A stretch of 64,000 nucleotides of DNA from Streptomyces agglomeratus (lineage in GTDB: Bacteria; Actinomycetota; Actinomycetes; Streptomycetales; Streptomycetaceae), in NCBI RefSeq assembly GCF_001746415.1, contig NZ_MEHJ01000001.1, forward strand, positions 3,741,001 to 3,805,000, given 5' to 3'. A program made the translations under genes and the position numbers. The notes beneath the pieces were generated by a model. It saw nothing but the letters and a program-made list of their open reading frames with translations. It was not told the origin of the DNA and did not search any database. The first letter of the stretch is position 1; every line of letters starts with the position of its first letter. Of the stretch, positions 18,125 to 26,649 are shown one piece after another.

Positions 18125-18548
18125 CCGGGCCGAGCCGGGACCGTTGGCCGGGTCCCGCCGAACCGCTCACCGGTCCCGCCGCACCGTTGACCGGGTCCCT
18201 TCGCGCGAGGGCGACCGCCGCGCACCGCACATCCACCTGAACGCTTGTCCTACGAACAGCCAATTGCCCGGCGCATAGGCCAATTGGCTGCCCCCGACGC
18301 GATTACGGACCTTGGGGCACGGGCAAACGTCGGGGTATGGGCTGGACGCACGACTACGGTGACGCAGCACGCAACCGCCGCTCCGCCACAGCGCTGAGCA
18401 CCCACGAAGGGGGCGGTCCTCGGGATCAGGGCCACGGCCCGCCTTCCCGCACGATCGGGATTCCGCGCATCCTCCGCCGCCGCGCCCGCTGGGTCTCGGC
18501 GAGGCTGCGTCACCCCCGTGACTGAAGCAGTCCGAGCCGTCCGGGCCG
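18125..18548. other. Convergent intergenic gap with a palindrome
   Basis: 424 bp between the epoxide hydrolase and GH4 genes. The first 80 bp contain short repeats of GACCGGGTCCC/GCCGGGTCCCG type. A 10-bp inverted repeat is at 18257-18290. A 62-codon open frame on the plus strand at 18337-18525 (starting MGWTHDYGDAARNRRSAT) is Arg-rich and has no clear family, so it is not called a gene. Confidence 0.4.
18257..18290. promoter_or_regulatory. CAGCCAATTG inverted repeat
   Basis: Perfect 10-bp arms CAGCCAATTG and CAATTGGCTG surround a 14-base spacer. The arms are AT-richer than the surroundings. It may be an operator or a hairpin. Half of it (CAGCCAATTG) occurs again at about 23283, upstream of crp and nth. 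Confidence 0.4.
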
Positions 18549-19931
18549 TCAGGCTCCGGACCTGAGGTACCCGAGTCCGGGGTGCGCGCTCCGGTAGCCG
18601 TCGAGCAGCCGCCGCGCCACCCCGACCGAGTCGACGAGCGGGTGCAGGGCGAATGCCTTCACCGCTGCCCGCGCCGACCCGCTCTCCCCCGCCTCCAGTA
18701 CGCACCGCTCCACCGCCTTGACCGCGGCCACCAGGCCCGCTTCATGGCCGGTCAGCGGTGATACGGCGACGGGCCGGGCACCGGTCGCGCCGACCAGGCA
18801 CGGGACTTCGACGACGGCGTCCTCGTCGAGCAGCGGCAACGTGGTGCCGTTGCGGACGTTGAGGATGAGGGTGGCCTGCTCGTCGCGCGCGATCGCCCGC
18901 ATCAGGGCGAGCGCGACGTACTCGTACCCGCCGGACTCCAGGTCGTCGGCCGCGCGCTCGCCCGCGCCCGCCGCCTCCCTGTTCTCCGCCATGTACGTGG
19001 CTTCGCGCTCGGCGCGGGTATGGTCCCACGCGGCCAGGGCGCCCTCCGCCGACGTGCGCTCCGCCATGCCGTCGTAGAAGCGCGCCTGCTGGTCGCGGAG
19101 GAAGGCGCCGCGGGTCTGCTTCGCCTCGCGGTAGGCGGTGACCGTCTCGCGGTTGAAGTAGTAGTAGTGGAGGTACTCGTTGGGGACCGAGCCGAGCGAA
19201 CGCAGCCACTCCGCGCCGAAGAGTCTGCCTTCCTCGAAGGAGGTCAGGGCGCTCTCGTCCTCGAACAGGGCCGGAAGCAGGTTGACCGCGCCGGCGCCGG
19301 TCCCGGAGCCCTCGTCGGCGTACACCCCGCGCAGCCAGCCGAGGTGGTTGAGGCCGACGTAGTCGAGGCGCGCACGCGCCGGGTCGGCGACGCCGAGCAC
19401 GCGGGCGACCCGGCGGCCGAGGCCCACCGGCGAGTCGCAGATCCCGATGACCCGGTCGCCGAGGTGGCGGGACATGGCCTCGGTGACCAGCCCGGCCGGG
19501 TTGGTGAAGTTGATGACCCACGCCCCGGGGGAGAGCCTCGCCACGCGGCGCGCGATGTCGACGGCGACCGGAACCGTCCGCAGCCCGTACGCGATGCCGC
19601 CCGCGCCCACCGTCTCCTGGCCCAGGACCCCCTCGGCCAGGGCGACGCGCTCGTCGGCGGCCCTGCCCTCCAGGCCGCCGACCCGGATGGCGGAGAAGAC
19701 GAAGTCGGCGCCGCGCAGGGCCTCGTCGAGGTCGGTGGTCACCGTCACGGACGGCGCGTCCGGGACCCCCGCGCCCTGATCGGCCAGTACCCGGGCGATC
19801 GCGTTCAGCCGGGCCCCGTCCAGGTCGTGGAGGGTGATGTGGGTGACGCGGCCCTCGGCGCGGTCACGCAGCAGCGCGCCGTACACGAGGGGCACGCGGA
19901 AGCCGCCGCCGCCGAGAATCGTCAGACGCAT
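18549..19931 (-). CDS. GH4 family glycosidase (6-phospho-beta-glucosidase type)
   Basis: This 460-residue family 4 glycoside hydrolase has an NAD-binding N-terminus MRLTILGGGGFRVPLVYGAL and the metal/substrate region WVINFTNPAGLVTEAM and GICDSP. GLNHLGWLRGV also fits the GH4 pattern. These enzymes use NAD+ and Mn2+ and cleave by an oxidation-elimination route. LplD, galacturonidase or 6-phospho-beta-glucosidase activities cannot be told apart from the sequence alone. It lies between the EphE-like and MarP-like genes, where the conserved actinobacterial order normally has no glycosidase. Confidence 0.85.
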   Translation of the reverse strand: MRLTILGGGGFRVPLVYGALLRDRAEGRVTHITLHDLDGARLNAIARVLADQGAGVPDAPSVTVTTDLDEALRGADFVFSAIRVGGLEGRAADERVALAEGVLGQETVGAGGIAYGLRTVPVAVDIARRVARLSPGAWVINFTNPAGLVTEAMSRHLGDRVIGICDSPVGLGRRVARVLGVADPARARLDYVGLNHLGWLRGVYADEGSGTGAGAVNLLPALFEDESALTSFEEGRLFGAEWLRSLGSVPNEYLHYYYFNRETVTAYREAKQTRGAFLRDQQARFYDGMAERTSAEGALAAWDHTRAEREATYMAENREAAGAGERAADDLESGGYEYVALALMRAIARDEQATLILNVRNGTTLPLLDEDAVVEVPCLVGATGARPVAVSPLTGHEAGLVAAVKAVERCVLEAGESGSARAAVKAFALHPLVDSVGVARRLLDGYRSAHPGLGYLRSGA

Positions 19932-19961
19932 GTGGTGAACCGGCCTCTCGGAGCGCGTCCG

Positions 19962-21161
19962 TCAGAGCGCGCATCCCTCGCTGTCGACCTGCTGGTTGGC
20001 GGCGCGGCCGAGGCGGACGTCCTCGCTGACCTCGTCGGCCGTAAGGGCGTACCCCGTGTCGGCGTCGTCGAGGGACTTGGCGAAGACGACGCCGTAGACC
20101 TTGCCGTCGGGCGTCAGCAGCGGGCCGCCCGAGTTGCCCTGACGGACGGTCGCGAAGAGCGAGTAGACGTCACGCTGGACCGTGCCACGGTGGTAGATGT
20201 CCGGGCCGTTGGCGTTGATCCGGCCGCGGACGCGGGCGGATCGCACGTCGTACCCGCCGTTCTCCGGGAAGCCCGCGACGATCGCGCTGTCGCCGGTACG
20301 GGCGTCCGTGTCGGTGAACTCCAGCGCCGGGGCGTCCAGGTCGGGGACGTCCAGTACGGCGATGTCGCGCTCCCAGTCGTAGAGCACCACGGTCGCGTCG
20401 TACCGGCGGCCCTCACCGCCGATCTGCACGGTCGGCTCGTCCACTCCGCCGACGACATGCGCGTTGGTCATGACGCGGCGGTCGTCGAAGACGAAGCCGG
20501 TGCCTTCCAGGACCTTGCCGCAGCTCGGGGCCGTACCGACGACCTTGACGATCGACTGCTTGGCGCGGGCGGCGACGGGGCTGCCGGCGAGCGCCGGGTC
20601 CGGGGCCCGGACCTCGGTGATCGGCTCGTTGGAGAAGGGGCTGAAGACCTGCGGGAAGCCGTTCTGCGTGAGGACGGAGCTGAAGTCCGTGAACCACATG
20701 CTCGCCTGGTCCGGCATCACCCGTGAAATGCCCAGGAGCACCTTGGAGTTACGGACCTCCTTGCCCAGCGTGGGCAGCGAGGTGCCCGCGAGCGCGGAGC
20801 CGATCAGCCAGGCGACCAGGAGCATGGCGACGACGTTGACCAGCGCGCCACCGGACGCGTCCAGGACACGGGCGGGCGACCAGGTGATGTACCTGCGGAG
20901 TTTGTTGCCGAGGTGGGTGGTGAAGGCCTGGCCCACCGAGGCGCAGACGATCACGACGATGACCGCGACAACGGCGGCGGTCGAACTGACTTCCGATCCG
21001 TCGGTCAGCTGGTCCCACAGCAACGGCAACAGGTAGACGGCGACCAGCCCGCCGCCCAGGAAACCGATCACCGACAGAATGCCGACGACGAATCCCTGTC
21101 GGTACCCGACGATCGCGAACCACACCGCAGCGACCAGCAACAAGATGTCCAGGACGTTCAC
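19962..21161 (-). CDS. marP: MarP-like membrane serine protease (CvpA domain + trypsin fold)
   Basis: The protein has 399 residues. Residues 1-165 form a CvpA-like membrane domain with four helices (NVLDILLLVAAVWFAIVGYR and others). The C-terminal domain is an extracytoplasmic chymotrypsin-like protease: His in MTNAHVVGG, Asp in ERDIAVLDVP, Ser in RQGNSGGPLL. Cys in PSCGKVLEG and the last-residue region SEGCAL may form the stabilising disulfide seen in MarP. In mycobacteria, MarP (Rv3671c) protects against acid and oxidative stress by cleaving a peptidoglycan hydrolase. It is followed 48 bp upstream by the NUDIX gene on the same strand, probably one operon. Confidence 0.88.
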   Translation of the reverse strand: MNVLDILLLVAAVWFAIVGYRQGFVVGILSVIGFLGGGLVAVYLLPLLWDQLTDGSEVSSTAAVVAVIVVIVCASVGQAFTTHLGNKLRRYITWSPARVLDASGGALVNVVAMLLVAWLIGSALAGTSLPTLGKEVRNSKVLLGISRVMPDQASMWFTDFSSVLTQNGFPQVFSPFSNEPITEVRAPDPALAGSPVAARAKQSIVKVVGTAPSCGKVLEGTGFVFDDRRVMTNAHVVGGVDEPTVQIGGEGRRYDATVVLYDWERDIAVLDVPDLDAPALEFTDTDARTGDSAIVAGFPENGGYDVRSARVRGRINANGPDIYHRGTVQRDVYSLFATVRQGNSGGPLLTPDGKVYGVVFAKSLDDADTGYALTADEVSEDVRLGRAANQQVDSEGCAL

Positions 21162-21173
21162 ATGGCCACCCTG

Positions 21174-21914
21174 TCACGCGCGCCAGTCGAGCGGCACCTG
21201 CCGAGAGCGGTCCCAGGGGCGCTCCCATCCCGCGTAGTGCAGGATCTTGTCGATCACACCCGCCGTGAAACCCCAGACCAGAGCCGGTCCGGCCAGGAAC
21301 GCGGGACCGGTGTGGCCGCGTGGATGCACGCTCGTCACGCGGTTCGCCGGATCCGTGAGATCCGCCACGGGGATCGTGAAGACGCTCGCCGTCTCCGCGG
21401 AGTCGACGACGCCGACGGGGCTCGGCTCGCGCCACCAGCCGAGGACCGGCGTCACGACGAAGTTGCTGACGGGGATGTAGAGGCGGGGCAGTACGCCGAA
21501 GACCTGGACCCCGGAGGGATCGAGTCCGGTCTCTTCCTCCGCCTCGCGGAGCGCGGCGCGCAGCGGGCCGGTCGTCTCCGGATCACCGTCGGCGGCATCG
21601 AGGGCACCACCGGGGAAGCTGAGCTGTCCCGCGTGCGAGCGGAGACTGCCCGCGCGCTCCATGAGCAGCAGCTCGGGCCCTTTCTCCCCCTCGCCGAAGA
21701 GGATCAGTACGGCCGACTGGCGCCCGGTGCCGTTCTCGGGCGGCAGGAAGCGGCTGAGCTGCTCGGGCCGTACGGAACGGGCGACCTCGGCCACCGGATC
21801 GAGCCATGTGGGCAGCCCCCGGCTCGTCACGGCGACTTCGGCCGGGCCGGCCGCCTCGGCGGTCCCGGCGGCCCCGGCCGCCCCGCCGTCGTACGTCTCG
21901 CTACCACGCGTCAT
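21174..21914 (-). CDS. NUDIX hydrolase, CoA pyrophosphatase type
   Basis: This 246-residue protein is in the Rv3672c position. The Nudix box is complete: GALDAADGDPETTGPLRAAL followed by REAEEETGLDP, preceded by AGQLSFPGG. The LLMERAGSLRSHAGQ part resembles the CoA-specific NuCoA motif of the YeaB/NUDT7 group, which cleaves CoA to phosphopantetheine and 3',5'-ADP. An Ala-rich leader of about 35 residues precedes the domain. An ATG at 21914 is taken, and another at 21932 is possible. It lies upstream of marP on the same strand with a 12-bp gap. Confidence 0.85.
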   Translation of the reverse strand: MTRGSETYDGGAAGAAGTAEAAGPAEVAVTSRGLPTWLDPVAEVARSVRPEQLSRFLPPENGTGRQSAVLILFGEGEKGPELLLMERAGSLRSHAGQLSFPGGALDAADGDPETTGPLRAALREAEEETGLDPSGVQVFGVLPRLYIPVSNFVVTPVLGWWREPSPVGVVDSAETASVFTIPVADLTDPANRVTSVHPRGHTGPAFLAGPALVWGFTAGVIDKILHYAGWERPWDRSRQVPLDWRA

Positions 21915-21975
21915 AGGCACCCCCGTCGTCACAACGCCCTAACCGGGCCCGTTCGTTCCGCGCGACCGCGCACAG

Positions 21976-22155
21976 CTGCCACCCGGCCTGCCACCCGGCC
22001 TGCCACTCGGTCCGTCACCCGGCCTGCCACTCGGTCCGTCACCCGGCCTGCCACTCGGTCCGTCACCCGGTCTGCCACTCGGTCCGTCACCCGACCTGCC
22101 ACTCGGTCCGTCACTCGGCCCGTCACTCGGTCCGTCACTCGGTCCGTCACTCGGC
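21976..22155. repeat. Tandem array of fifteen 12-bp units
   Basis: Fifteen contiguous 12-mers of two alternating types, CTGCCACTCGGT and CCGTCACCCGGC, with one to three changes per unit. The right end (last three units) is uniform CCGTCACTCGGT/C. The array fills the gap between the NUDIX gene start and nth, and the nth stop codon sits inside the last unit. On the minus strand one frame reads as RVTD/RVAG repeats, but no gene start supports translation. Confidence 0.95.
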
Positions 22156-23241
22156 GGCTCCCAGGGGCGGTGCGGGCCTGCCGGGATAGCCGGGCGGGGG
22201 CTTGAGCCGCTGGCCCGGGTGGCCCCCCATCTCGTACTTGAGGAGCTTCTTCGCCTTGTCCGGGTCCGTTTCCCCCTCGCCGTAGGACGGGCACAGGTCC
22301 GCGATCGGGCAGGCGCCGCAGGCCGGCTTGCGGGAGTGGCACACGCGGCGGCCGTGGAAAATGATCCGGTGCGAGAGCATCGTCCACTCGCTCTTGGGGA
22401 AGATCGCGGCGATGTCCGCCTCGACCTTCTCCGGGTCCTCGTGCGCGGTCCATTTCCAGCGCCGTACGAGCCGGCCGAAGTGGGTGTCCACGCTCAGTCC
22501 GGCGACACCGAACGCGTTGCCGAGCACCACGTTGGCGGTCTTGCGGCCGACGCCGGGCAGCGTGACCAGGTCCTCCAGGCGGCCGGGGACCTCGCCGCCG
22601 AAGTTGTCCCTGATCGCGGCGGACAGGCCGAGCAGCGAGCGGGCCTTGGCACGGAAGAAGCCGGTCGGCCGGATCAGCTGCTCCAGGTCCTCCGGGTCCG
22701 CGGCGGCCATGTCCTCGGGCGTCGGGTACTTGGCGAAGAGCGCCGGGGTGGTCTGGTTGACCCGCAGGTCGGTGGTCTGGGCGGAGAGGACCGTGGCCAC
22801 CAGCAGCTCGAAGGGGTTCTCGAAGTCGAGCTCGGGATGGGCGTACGGATAGACCTCGGCCAGCTCGCGGTTCATCCGGCGGGCGCGCCGGACCATGGCG
22901 AGGCGCGACTCCGGCTTGGCGGGCTTCGCGGGCTTGACCGCCGCCCCGGGCTTTGCCGGCTTGTCCGCCGCCCCGGGCTTTGCCGGCTTGTCCGCCGCCC
23001 CGGGCTTGGCGGGCTTGTCCGCCGTCGCGGGCTTCACGCCCTTCCCGGCCTCCGAGGACCCGGCCCTCTTCGCCGCGGCAGCGGACCCGGCACCCTTCTC
23101 CGTCTTCGCGGACGTGGGCGCTTTTACCTCTTTTGCGGCATTCTCGGGCCGCTTTGGAATCTGTTCGCCCACAGCGGAATTTCGGCCTTCAGTCACCTGT
23201 CCGGCCCCCTTGGGCTGCGCTGTCACCGGCGATTTGGACAC
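22147..23241 (-). CDS. nth: Endonuclease III with long Ala/Lys/Pro-rich N-terminal extension
   Basis: This DNA glycosylase/AP lyase excises oxidised pyrimidines. The helix-hairpin-helix [14 protein letters not shown] holds the catalytic Lys. The catalytic Asp is in [10 protein letters not shown], and the [4Fe-4S] cluster is [17 protein letters not shown] (C-x6-C-x2-C-x5-C). The enzyme core begins near residue 110 ([14 protein letters not shown]). Before it is a low-complexity basic tail with a 9-residue repeat (KPAKPGAAD, three copies, 27-bp DNA units at about 22,930-23,030). Total length is 364 residues against about 210-250 usual. A start inside the core (Met near 22,890) is possible but would drop the tail, which is continuous and in good codon usage. 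Confidence 0.92.
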   Translation of the reverse strand: MSKSPVTAQPKGAGQVTEGRNSAVGEQIPKRPENAAKEVKAPTSAKTEKGAGSAAAAKRAGSSEAGKGVKPATADKPAKPGAADKPAKPGAADKPAKPGAAVKPAKPAKPESRLAMVRRARRMNRELAEVYPYAHPELDFENPFELLVATVLSAQTTDLRVNQTTPALFAKYPTPEDMAAADPEDLEQLIRPTGFFRAKARSLLGLSAAIRDNFGGEVPGRLEDLVTLPGVGRKTANVVLGNAFGVAGLSVDTHFGRLVRRWKWTAHEDPEKVEADIAAIFPKSEWTMLSHRIIFHGRRVCHSRKPACGACPIADLCPSYGEGETDPDKAKKLLKYEMGGHPGQRLKPPPGYPGRPAPPLGAAE

Positions 23242-23426
23242 CCGGCCAGCCTAAAGCCCGGCACTGACATCCGGGCCGGTCACAGCCAATTGCCACCCCA
23301 ATCGGCCCCCTGCCGCACGGTCGGGCACGCCGGTACGTCAAACTTGTGATTGATCGCACTGTTTTACCGTCCGGCATCATGGTGACCACGGTTCCCGTGA
23401 TGAGCAGGTCGACAAGGAGAGAACTC

Positions 23427-24101
23427 GTGGACGACGTTCTGCGGCGCGCCCCGCTCTTCGCGGCGCTCGATGACGAGCAGGCCGCGGAGCTCCGCGCCTC
23501 GATGAGTGAGGTGACGCTCGCTCGCGGCGACGCCCTCTTCCACGAGGGCGACCCCGGCGACCGCCTGTACGTGGTCACCGAGGGCAAGGTGAAGCTGCAC
23601 CGCACTTCCCCTGACGGCCGCGAGAACATGCTGGCCGTCCTCGGGCCCGGCGAGCTGATCGGTGAGCTGTCGCTCTTCGACCCGGGCCCGCGCACCGCCA
23701 CCGCGACCGCCCTGACGGAGGTCAAGCTGCTCGGCCTCGGCCACGGCGACCTCCAGCCCTGGCTGAACGCCCGCCCGGAGGTGGCCACGGCCCTTCTCCG
23801 CGCGGTCGCCCGCCGGCTGCGCAAGACCAACGACCAGATGTCCGACCTGGTCTTCTCCGACGTGCCGGGCCGTGTCGCCCGCGCGCTCCTCGACCTGTCA
23901 CGCCGCTTCGGCGTGCAGTCCGAGGAGGGCATCCACGTCGTGCACGACCTGACGCAGGAGGAGCTGGCCCAGCTGGTCGGCGCGTCCCGCGAGACGGTCA
24001 ACAAGGCCCTCGCCGACTTCGCGGGCCGAGGCTGGCTTCGCCTGGAGGCGCGGGCCGTGATCCTGCTGGACGTGGAGCGCCTCGCGAAGCGCTCGCGCTA
24101 G
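23427..24101 (+). CDS. crp: Crp/Fnr-family cAMP receptor-like regulator
   Basis: The 224-residue protein starts at GTG 23427, 6 bp after AAGGAGA, giving VDDVLRRAPLFAALDDEQ as in other Streptomyces Crp. The cyclic-nucleotide domain includes LFHEGDPGDRLYVVTEGKVK and the cAMP pocket motif GELIGELSLFDPGPRTATAT. The C-terminal winged helix is DLTQEELAQLVGASRETVNK. In Streptomyces this global regulator controls germination, development and antibiotic synthesis. It lies divergent to nth, and its promoter region (23,242-23,426) is shared with it. Confidence 0.94.
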   Translation: MDDVLRRAPLFAALDDEQAAELRASMSEVTLARGDALFHEGDPGDRLYVVTEGKVKLHRTSPDGRENMLAVLGPGELIGELSLFDPGPRTATATALTEVKLLGLGHGDLQPWLNARPEVATALLRAVARRLRKTNDQMSDLVFSDVPGRVARALLDLSRRFGVQSEEGIHVVHDLTQEELAQLVGASRETVNKALADFAGRGWLRLEARAVILLDVERLAKRSR

Positions 24102-24119
24102 CCCCGACCCGTACGACGC

Positions 24120-24154
24120 CGGAAGGGCCGCCCCCACCTGGGGCGGCCCTTCCG
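24120..24154. terminator. Bidirectional hairpin terminator between crp and the MBL gene
   Basis: Perfect 15-bp arms CGGAAGGGCCGCCCC and GGGGCGGCCCTTCCG surround a 5-base loop, in the 77-bp gap between two convergent genes. Confidence 0.88.
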
Positions 24155-24178
24155 CGTTCGCGCGCCTGCCCGCCGGCT

Positions 24179-25009
24179 CTAGATCAGGCCGTGTTCCCTC
24201 AGGTACTCCAGCTGCGCCCGCACCGAGAGTTCGGCCGCCGGCCACAGGGACCGGTCCACGTCCGCGTACACGTGGGCGACGACCTCCGACGCGCTCGCGT
24301 ACCCGTTCTCGACGGCCGTCTCGACCTGCGCCAGCCGGTTCGCCCGGTGCGCCAGGTAGTACTCGACCACGCCCTGCGCGTCTTCGAGGACGGGCCCGTG
24401 CCCCGGCAGCACGGTGTGCACCCCGTCGTCGACGGTCAGCGAACGCAGCCGCCGCAGCGAGTCCAGGTAGTCGCCGAGCCGCCCGTCCGGGTGCGCCACG
24501 ACTGTCGTCCCGCGGCCGAGGACGGTGTCGCCCGTCAGTACGGCCCGGTCGGCAGGCAGGTGGAAGCAGAGCGAGTCGGCGGTGTGCCCGGGAGTCGGCA
24601 CCACGCGCAGCTCCAGGCCCCCGGTGGTGACGACGTCCCCCGCCGCCAGCCCCTCCTCCCCGAGCCGCAGGGCGGGATCCAGGGCCCGTACGGACGTACG
24701 CGTCAGCTCCGCGAACCGCCCCGCGCCCTCCGCGTGGTCGGGGTGCCCGTGGGTCAGGAGAGTCAGCGCGATCCGCTTGCCCGCCTTCTCCGCCGTGTCG
24801 ATCACGGTCCGCAGGTGTACGTCATCGAGCGGCCCGGGGTCGACGACGACCGCCAGATCAGAGCCGGGCTCGGAGACGATCCAGGTGTTGGTTCCGTCGA
24901 GCGTCATCGCGGAGGCGTTCGGGGCGAGGACATTGACGGCGCGCTCGGTGGCGGGCCCGGAGAGCACGCCGCCGCGGGGCTGTCCGGGAAGCGCGGCTGC
25001 GTCGGTCAT
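24179..25009 (-). CDS. Metallo-beta-lactamase-fold hydrolase (Rv3677c position)
   Basis: The 276-residue protein has metal ligands THGHPDHAEGA (HxHxDH), then TPGHTADSLCF and VLTGDTVLG, and a late His in VLPGHGPVL. The C-terminal helical extension with residues EYYLAHRANRLAQVE is like LACTB2/glyoxalase II-type relatives, so it is probably a hydrolase of RNA or thioester rather than a beta-lactamase. The ATG at 25009 has a strong GCAGGAGG site and overlaps the stop of the upstream NUDIX gene (ATGA). The two are therefore translated together. Confidence 0.87.
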   Translation of the reverse strand: MTDAAALPGQPRGGVLSGPATERAVNVLAPNASAMTLDGTNTWIVSEPGSDLAVVVDPGPLDDVHLRTVIDTAEKAGKRIALTLLTHGHPDHAEGAGRFAELTRTSVRALDPALRLGEEGLAAGDVVTTGGLELRVVPTPGHTADSLCFHLPADRAVLTGDTVLGRGTTVVAHPDGRLGDYLDSLRRLRSLTVDDGVHTVLPGHGPVLEDAQGVVEYYLAHRANRLAQVETAVENGYASASEVVAHVYADVDRSLWPAAELSVRAQLEYLREHGLI

Positions 25010-25899
25010 GCGGTGCCTCCTGCGCGTTCGGCCTGCTCTGTGCCTGTGCCCCCGATGCGCTTCGTGAACTCGTCGTGGCCCGGCCAGCTCAGGACCACCT
25101 CGTCGCCCTCCAGGCGCGCCCGCGCCAGGACCGGCGTCATGTCCTGCTCCGCCGCGCCCGTGAGCGCCTCGGCGGCCGTGGCGTACGGCTGGAGCGTACG
25201 CAGCGTCGAGATCGTCGGCGGCATCATCAGCAGCTCGCCCTTGTCGTAGCCCTCGGCGGCCTCCGCCGGGCCGATCCACACCGTACGGTCGGCCTCCGTC
25301 GAGGCGTTACGGGTCCGCTGGCCGGCCGGCAGCGCGGCGACGAAGAACCAGGTGTCGTACCGCTTCGGCTCGAACTCGGGCGTGATCCAGCGCGCCCACG
25401 CGCCCAGCAGGTCGGAGCGCAGGACCAGCGAGCGTCGCTGGAGGAAGTCCGCGAAGGACAACTCCCGCGCGACCAGCGCCCGCCGGTCGGCCTCCCAGTC
25501 GTCCCCGGTCGTGTCGCCGACCACGGTGCCGGCCGTCGGGCCCGCGAGCAGCACGCCGGCCTCCTCGTACGTCTCACGCACCGCCGCGCACACGATGGCC
25601 TGCGCCGACGCGGGGTCGACCCCGAGCCGGAGGGCCCAGTCGCCGAGGGACGGGCCCGCCCAGCCCACCTGGTGGTCGTCGTCGCGCGGATCGACGCCGC
25701 CGCCCGGATACGCGTACGCGCCTCCGGCGAATGCCATGGAGGCGCGTCTGCGCAGCATGTGCACGACAGGGCCGCCGTCCGCGTCCCGCAGGAGCATGAC
25801 GGTGGCGGCCCGCTTGGGCGGCACGGCGGTGAGTTCACCACGGGCGAGGGCGCGGATACGGTCCGGCCACTCGGGCGGGTACCACTGACCATTGGACAT
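25006..25899 (-). CDS. NUDIX-fold hydrolase, NUDT19-like
   Basis: The 297-residue protein has RAATVMLLRDADGGPVVHMLRR as first strands, then AYAYPGGGVDPRDDD and, after an insertion of about 35 residues, AIVCAAVRETYEEAGVLLAG as the Nudix helix (REtyEEaG). The split between PGGGVD and the helix is typical of NUDT19-like CoA diphosphatases. The C-terminus (LSWPGHDEFTKRIGG) is unremarkable. It is the first gene of the pair with the MBL-fold gene. The substrate is not proven. Confidence 0.83.
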   Translation of the reverse strand: MSNGQWYPPEWPDRIRALARGELTAVPPKRAATVMLLRDADGGPVVHMLRRRASMAFAGGAYAYPGGGVDPRDDDHQVGWAGPSLGDWALRLGVDPASAQAIVCAAVRETYEEAGVLLAGPTAGTVVGDTTGDDWEADRRALVARELSFADFLQRRSLVLRSDLLGAWARWITPEFEPKRYDTWFFVAALPAGQRTRNASTEADRTVWIGPAEAAEGYDKGELLMMPPTISTLRTLQPYATAAEALTGAAEQDMTPVLARARLEGDEVVLSWPGHDEFTKRIGGTGTEQAERAGGTA

Positions 25900-25950
25900 G
25901 GCCGGAGGCTATCCGCTCCCGGTCGGATGTTCGAGGGGACCAGGGGCCCG

Positions 25951-26421
25951 TCAGGCGGACGTGAGCTCGACCTGGATCTCGATCTCGACCGGCGCGTCGA
26001 GCGGCAGCACGGTCACGCCGACCGCGCTGCGCGCGTGCACACCCTTGTCGCCGAGGACCGCGCCCAGCAGCTCGCTCGCGCCGTTGATCACGGCCGGCTG
26101 GCCGGTGAAGTCCGCGGCGGAGGCGACGAAGCCGACGACCTTCACGACACGCGCGATGCGGTCCAGGTCTCCGGTGACCGACTTGACGGCCGCCAGGGCG
26201 TTCAGCACGCAGGTACGCGCCAGGTTCTTCGCCTCTTCCGGCGTGACCTCCGCACCGACCTTGCCGGTGCACGGAAGCTTGCCCTCCACCATCGGGAGCT
26301 GGCCCGCGGTGTAGACGTACACGCCCGACTGCACGGCCGGCTGGTACGCGGCGATCGGAGGTACGACCTCCGGAAGCGTCAGGCCGAGCTCTGCGAGCTT
26401 CGCCTCGACCACACCGGTCAT
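25951..26421 (-). CDS. RidA/YjgF family protein
   Basis: The 156-residue protein is in the Rv3678c position. RidA-type trimers hydrolyse reactive enamine/imine intermediates. Here the core reads VQSGVYVYTAGQLPMVEGKL with CVLNALAAVKSVTGDLDRI and the C-terminal ARSAVGVTVLPLDAPVEIEI. The catalytic Arg of true RidA, normally in the segment around Asn-Arg-Pro near the C-terminus, is not in the ARSAVGV strand in the standard context, so imine deaminase activity is uncertain. The ATG at 26421 overlaps the DUF4177 stop. Confidence 0.85.
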   Translation of the reverse strand: MTGVVEAKLAELGLTLPEVVPPIAAYQPAVQSGVYVYTAGQLPMVEGKLPCTGKVGAEVTPEEAKNLARTCVLNALAAVKSVTGDLDRIARVVKVVGFVASAADFTGQPAVINGASELLGAVLGDKGVHARSAVGVTVLPLDAPVEIEIQVELTSA

Positions 26422-26579
26422 GCCTGCTTCTCCCGCTTCAGGTAGGCCACCAACTGCTCGGGGTTGTTGGGCCCGGGCACGACCTGGACGAGCTCCCAGC
26501 CGTCCTCGCCCCAGGTGTCCAGAATCTGCTTGGTCGCGTGCACGAGAAGGGGCACGGTCGAGTATTCCCACTTGGTCAT
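26418..26579 (-). CDS. DUF4177 small protein
   Basis: The protein has 53 residues (MTKWEYSTVPLLVHATKQIL to YLKREKQA). The pattern WEY...L...GWELV is the DUF4177 signature, and the conserved Trp-Glu and Gly-Trp-Glu-Leu are present. It overlaps the RidA-like gene by 4 bp, matching the mycobacterial Rv3678A arrangement. The role is unknown. The start at 26579 lies 70 bp from the divergent Get3-like gene, so both share a short promoter region. Confidence 0.85.
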   Translation of the reverse strand: MTKWEYSTVPLLVHATKQILDTWGEDGWELVQVVPGPNNPEQLVAYLKREKQA

Positions 26580-26649
26580 ACGGCGACTGTAGTGCCTGCC
26601 ACAGACACCTCCTGCGTAGCCCGGGCGCCGACTGGTTAGGCTCAAAGAC

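Noticed and set aside
18337..18525. 62-codon Arg-rich plus-strand frame
   Set aside because: No recognisable family, a weak ribosome site, and composition like random GC-rich sequence.
21976..22155. CRISPR array
   Set aside because: The 12-bp units are contiguous with no unique spacers, and no cas genes are in the window.
21929..22453. Minus-strand frame with RVTD/RVAG repeats
   Set aside because: It is the 12-bp tandem array read in a frame that starts inside nth. There is no ribosome site or independent start, and the first half is nth in the wrong frame.
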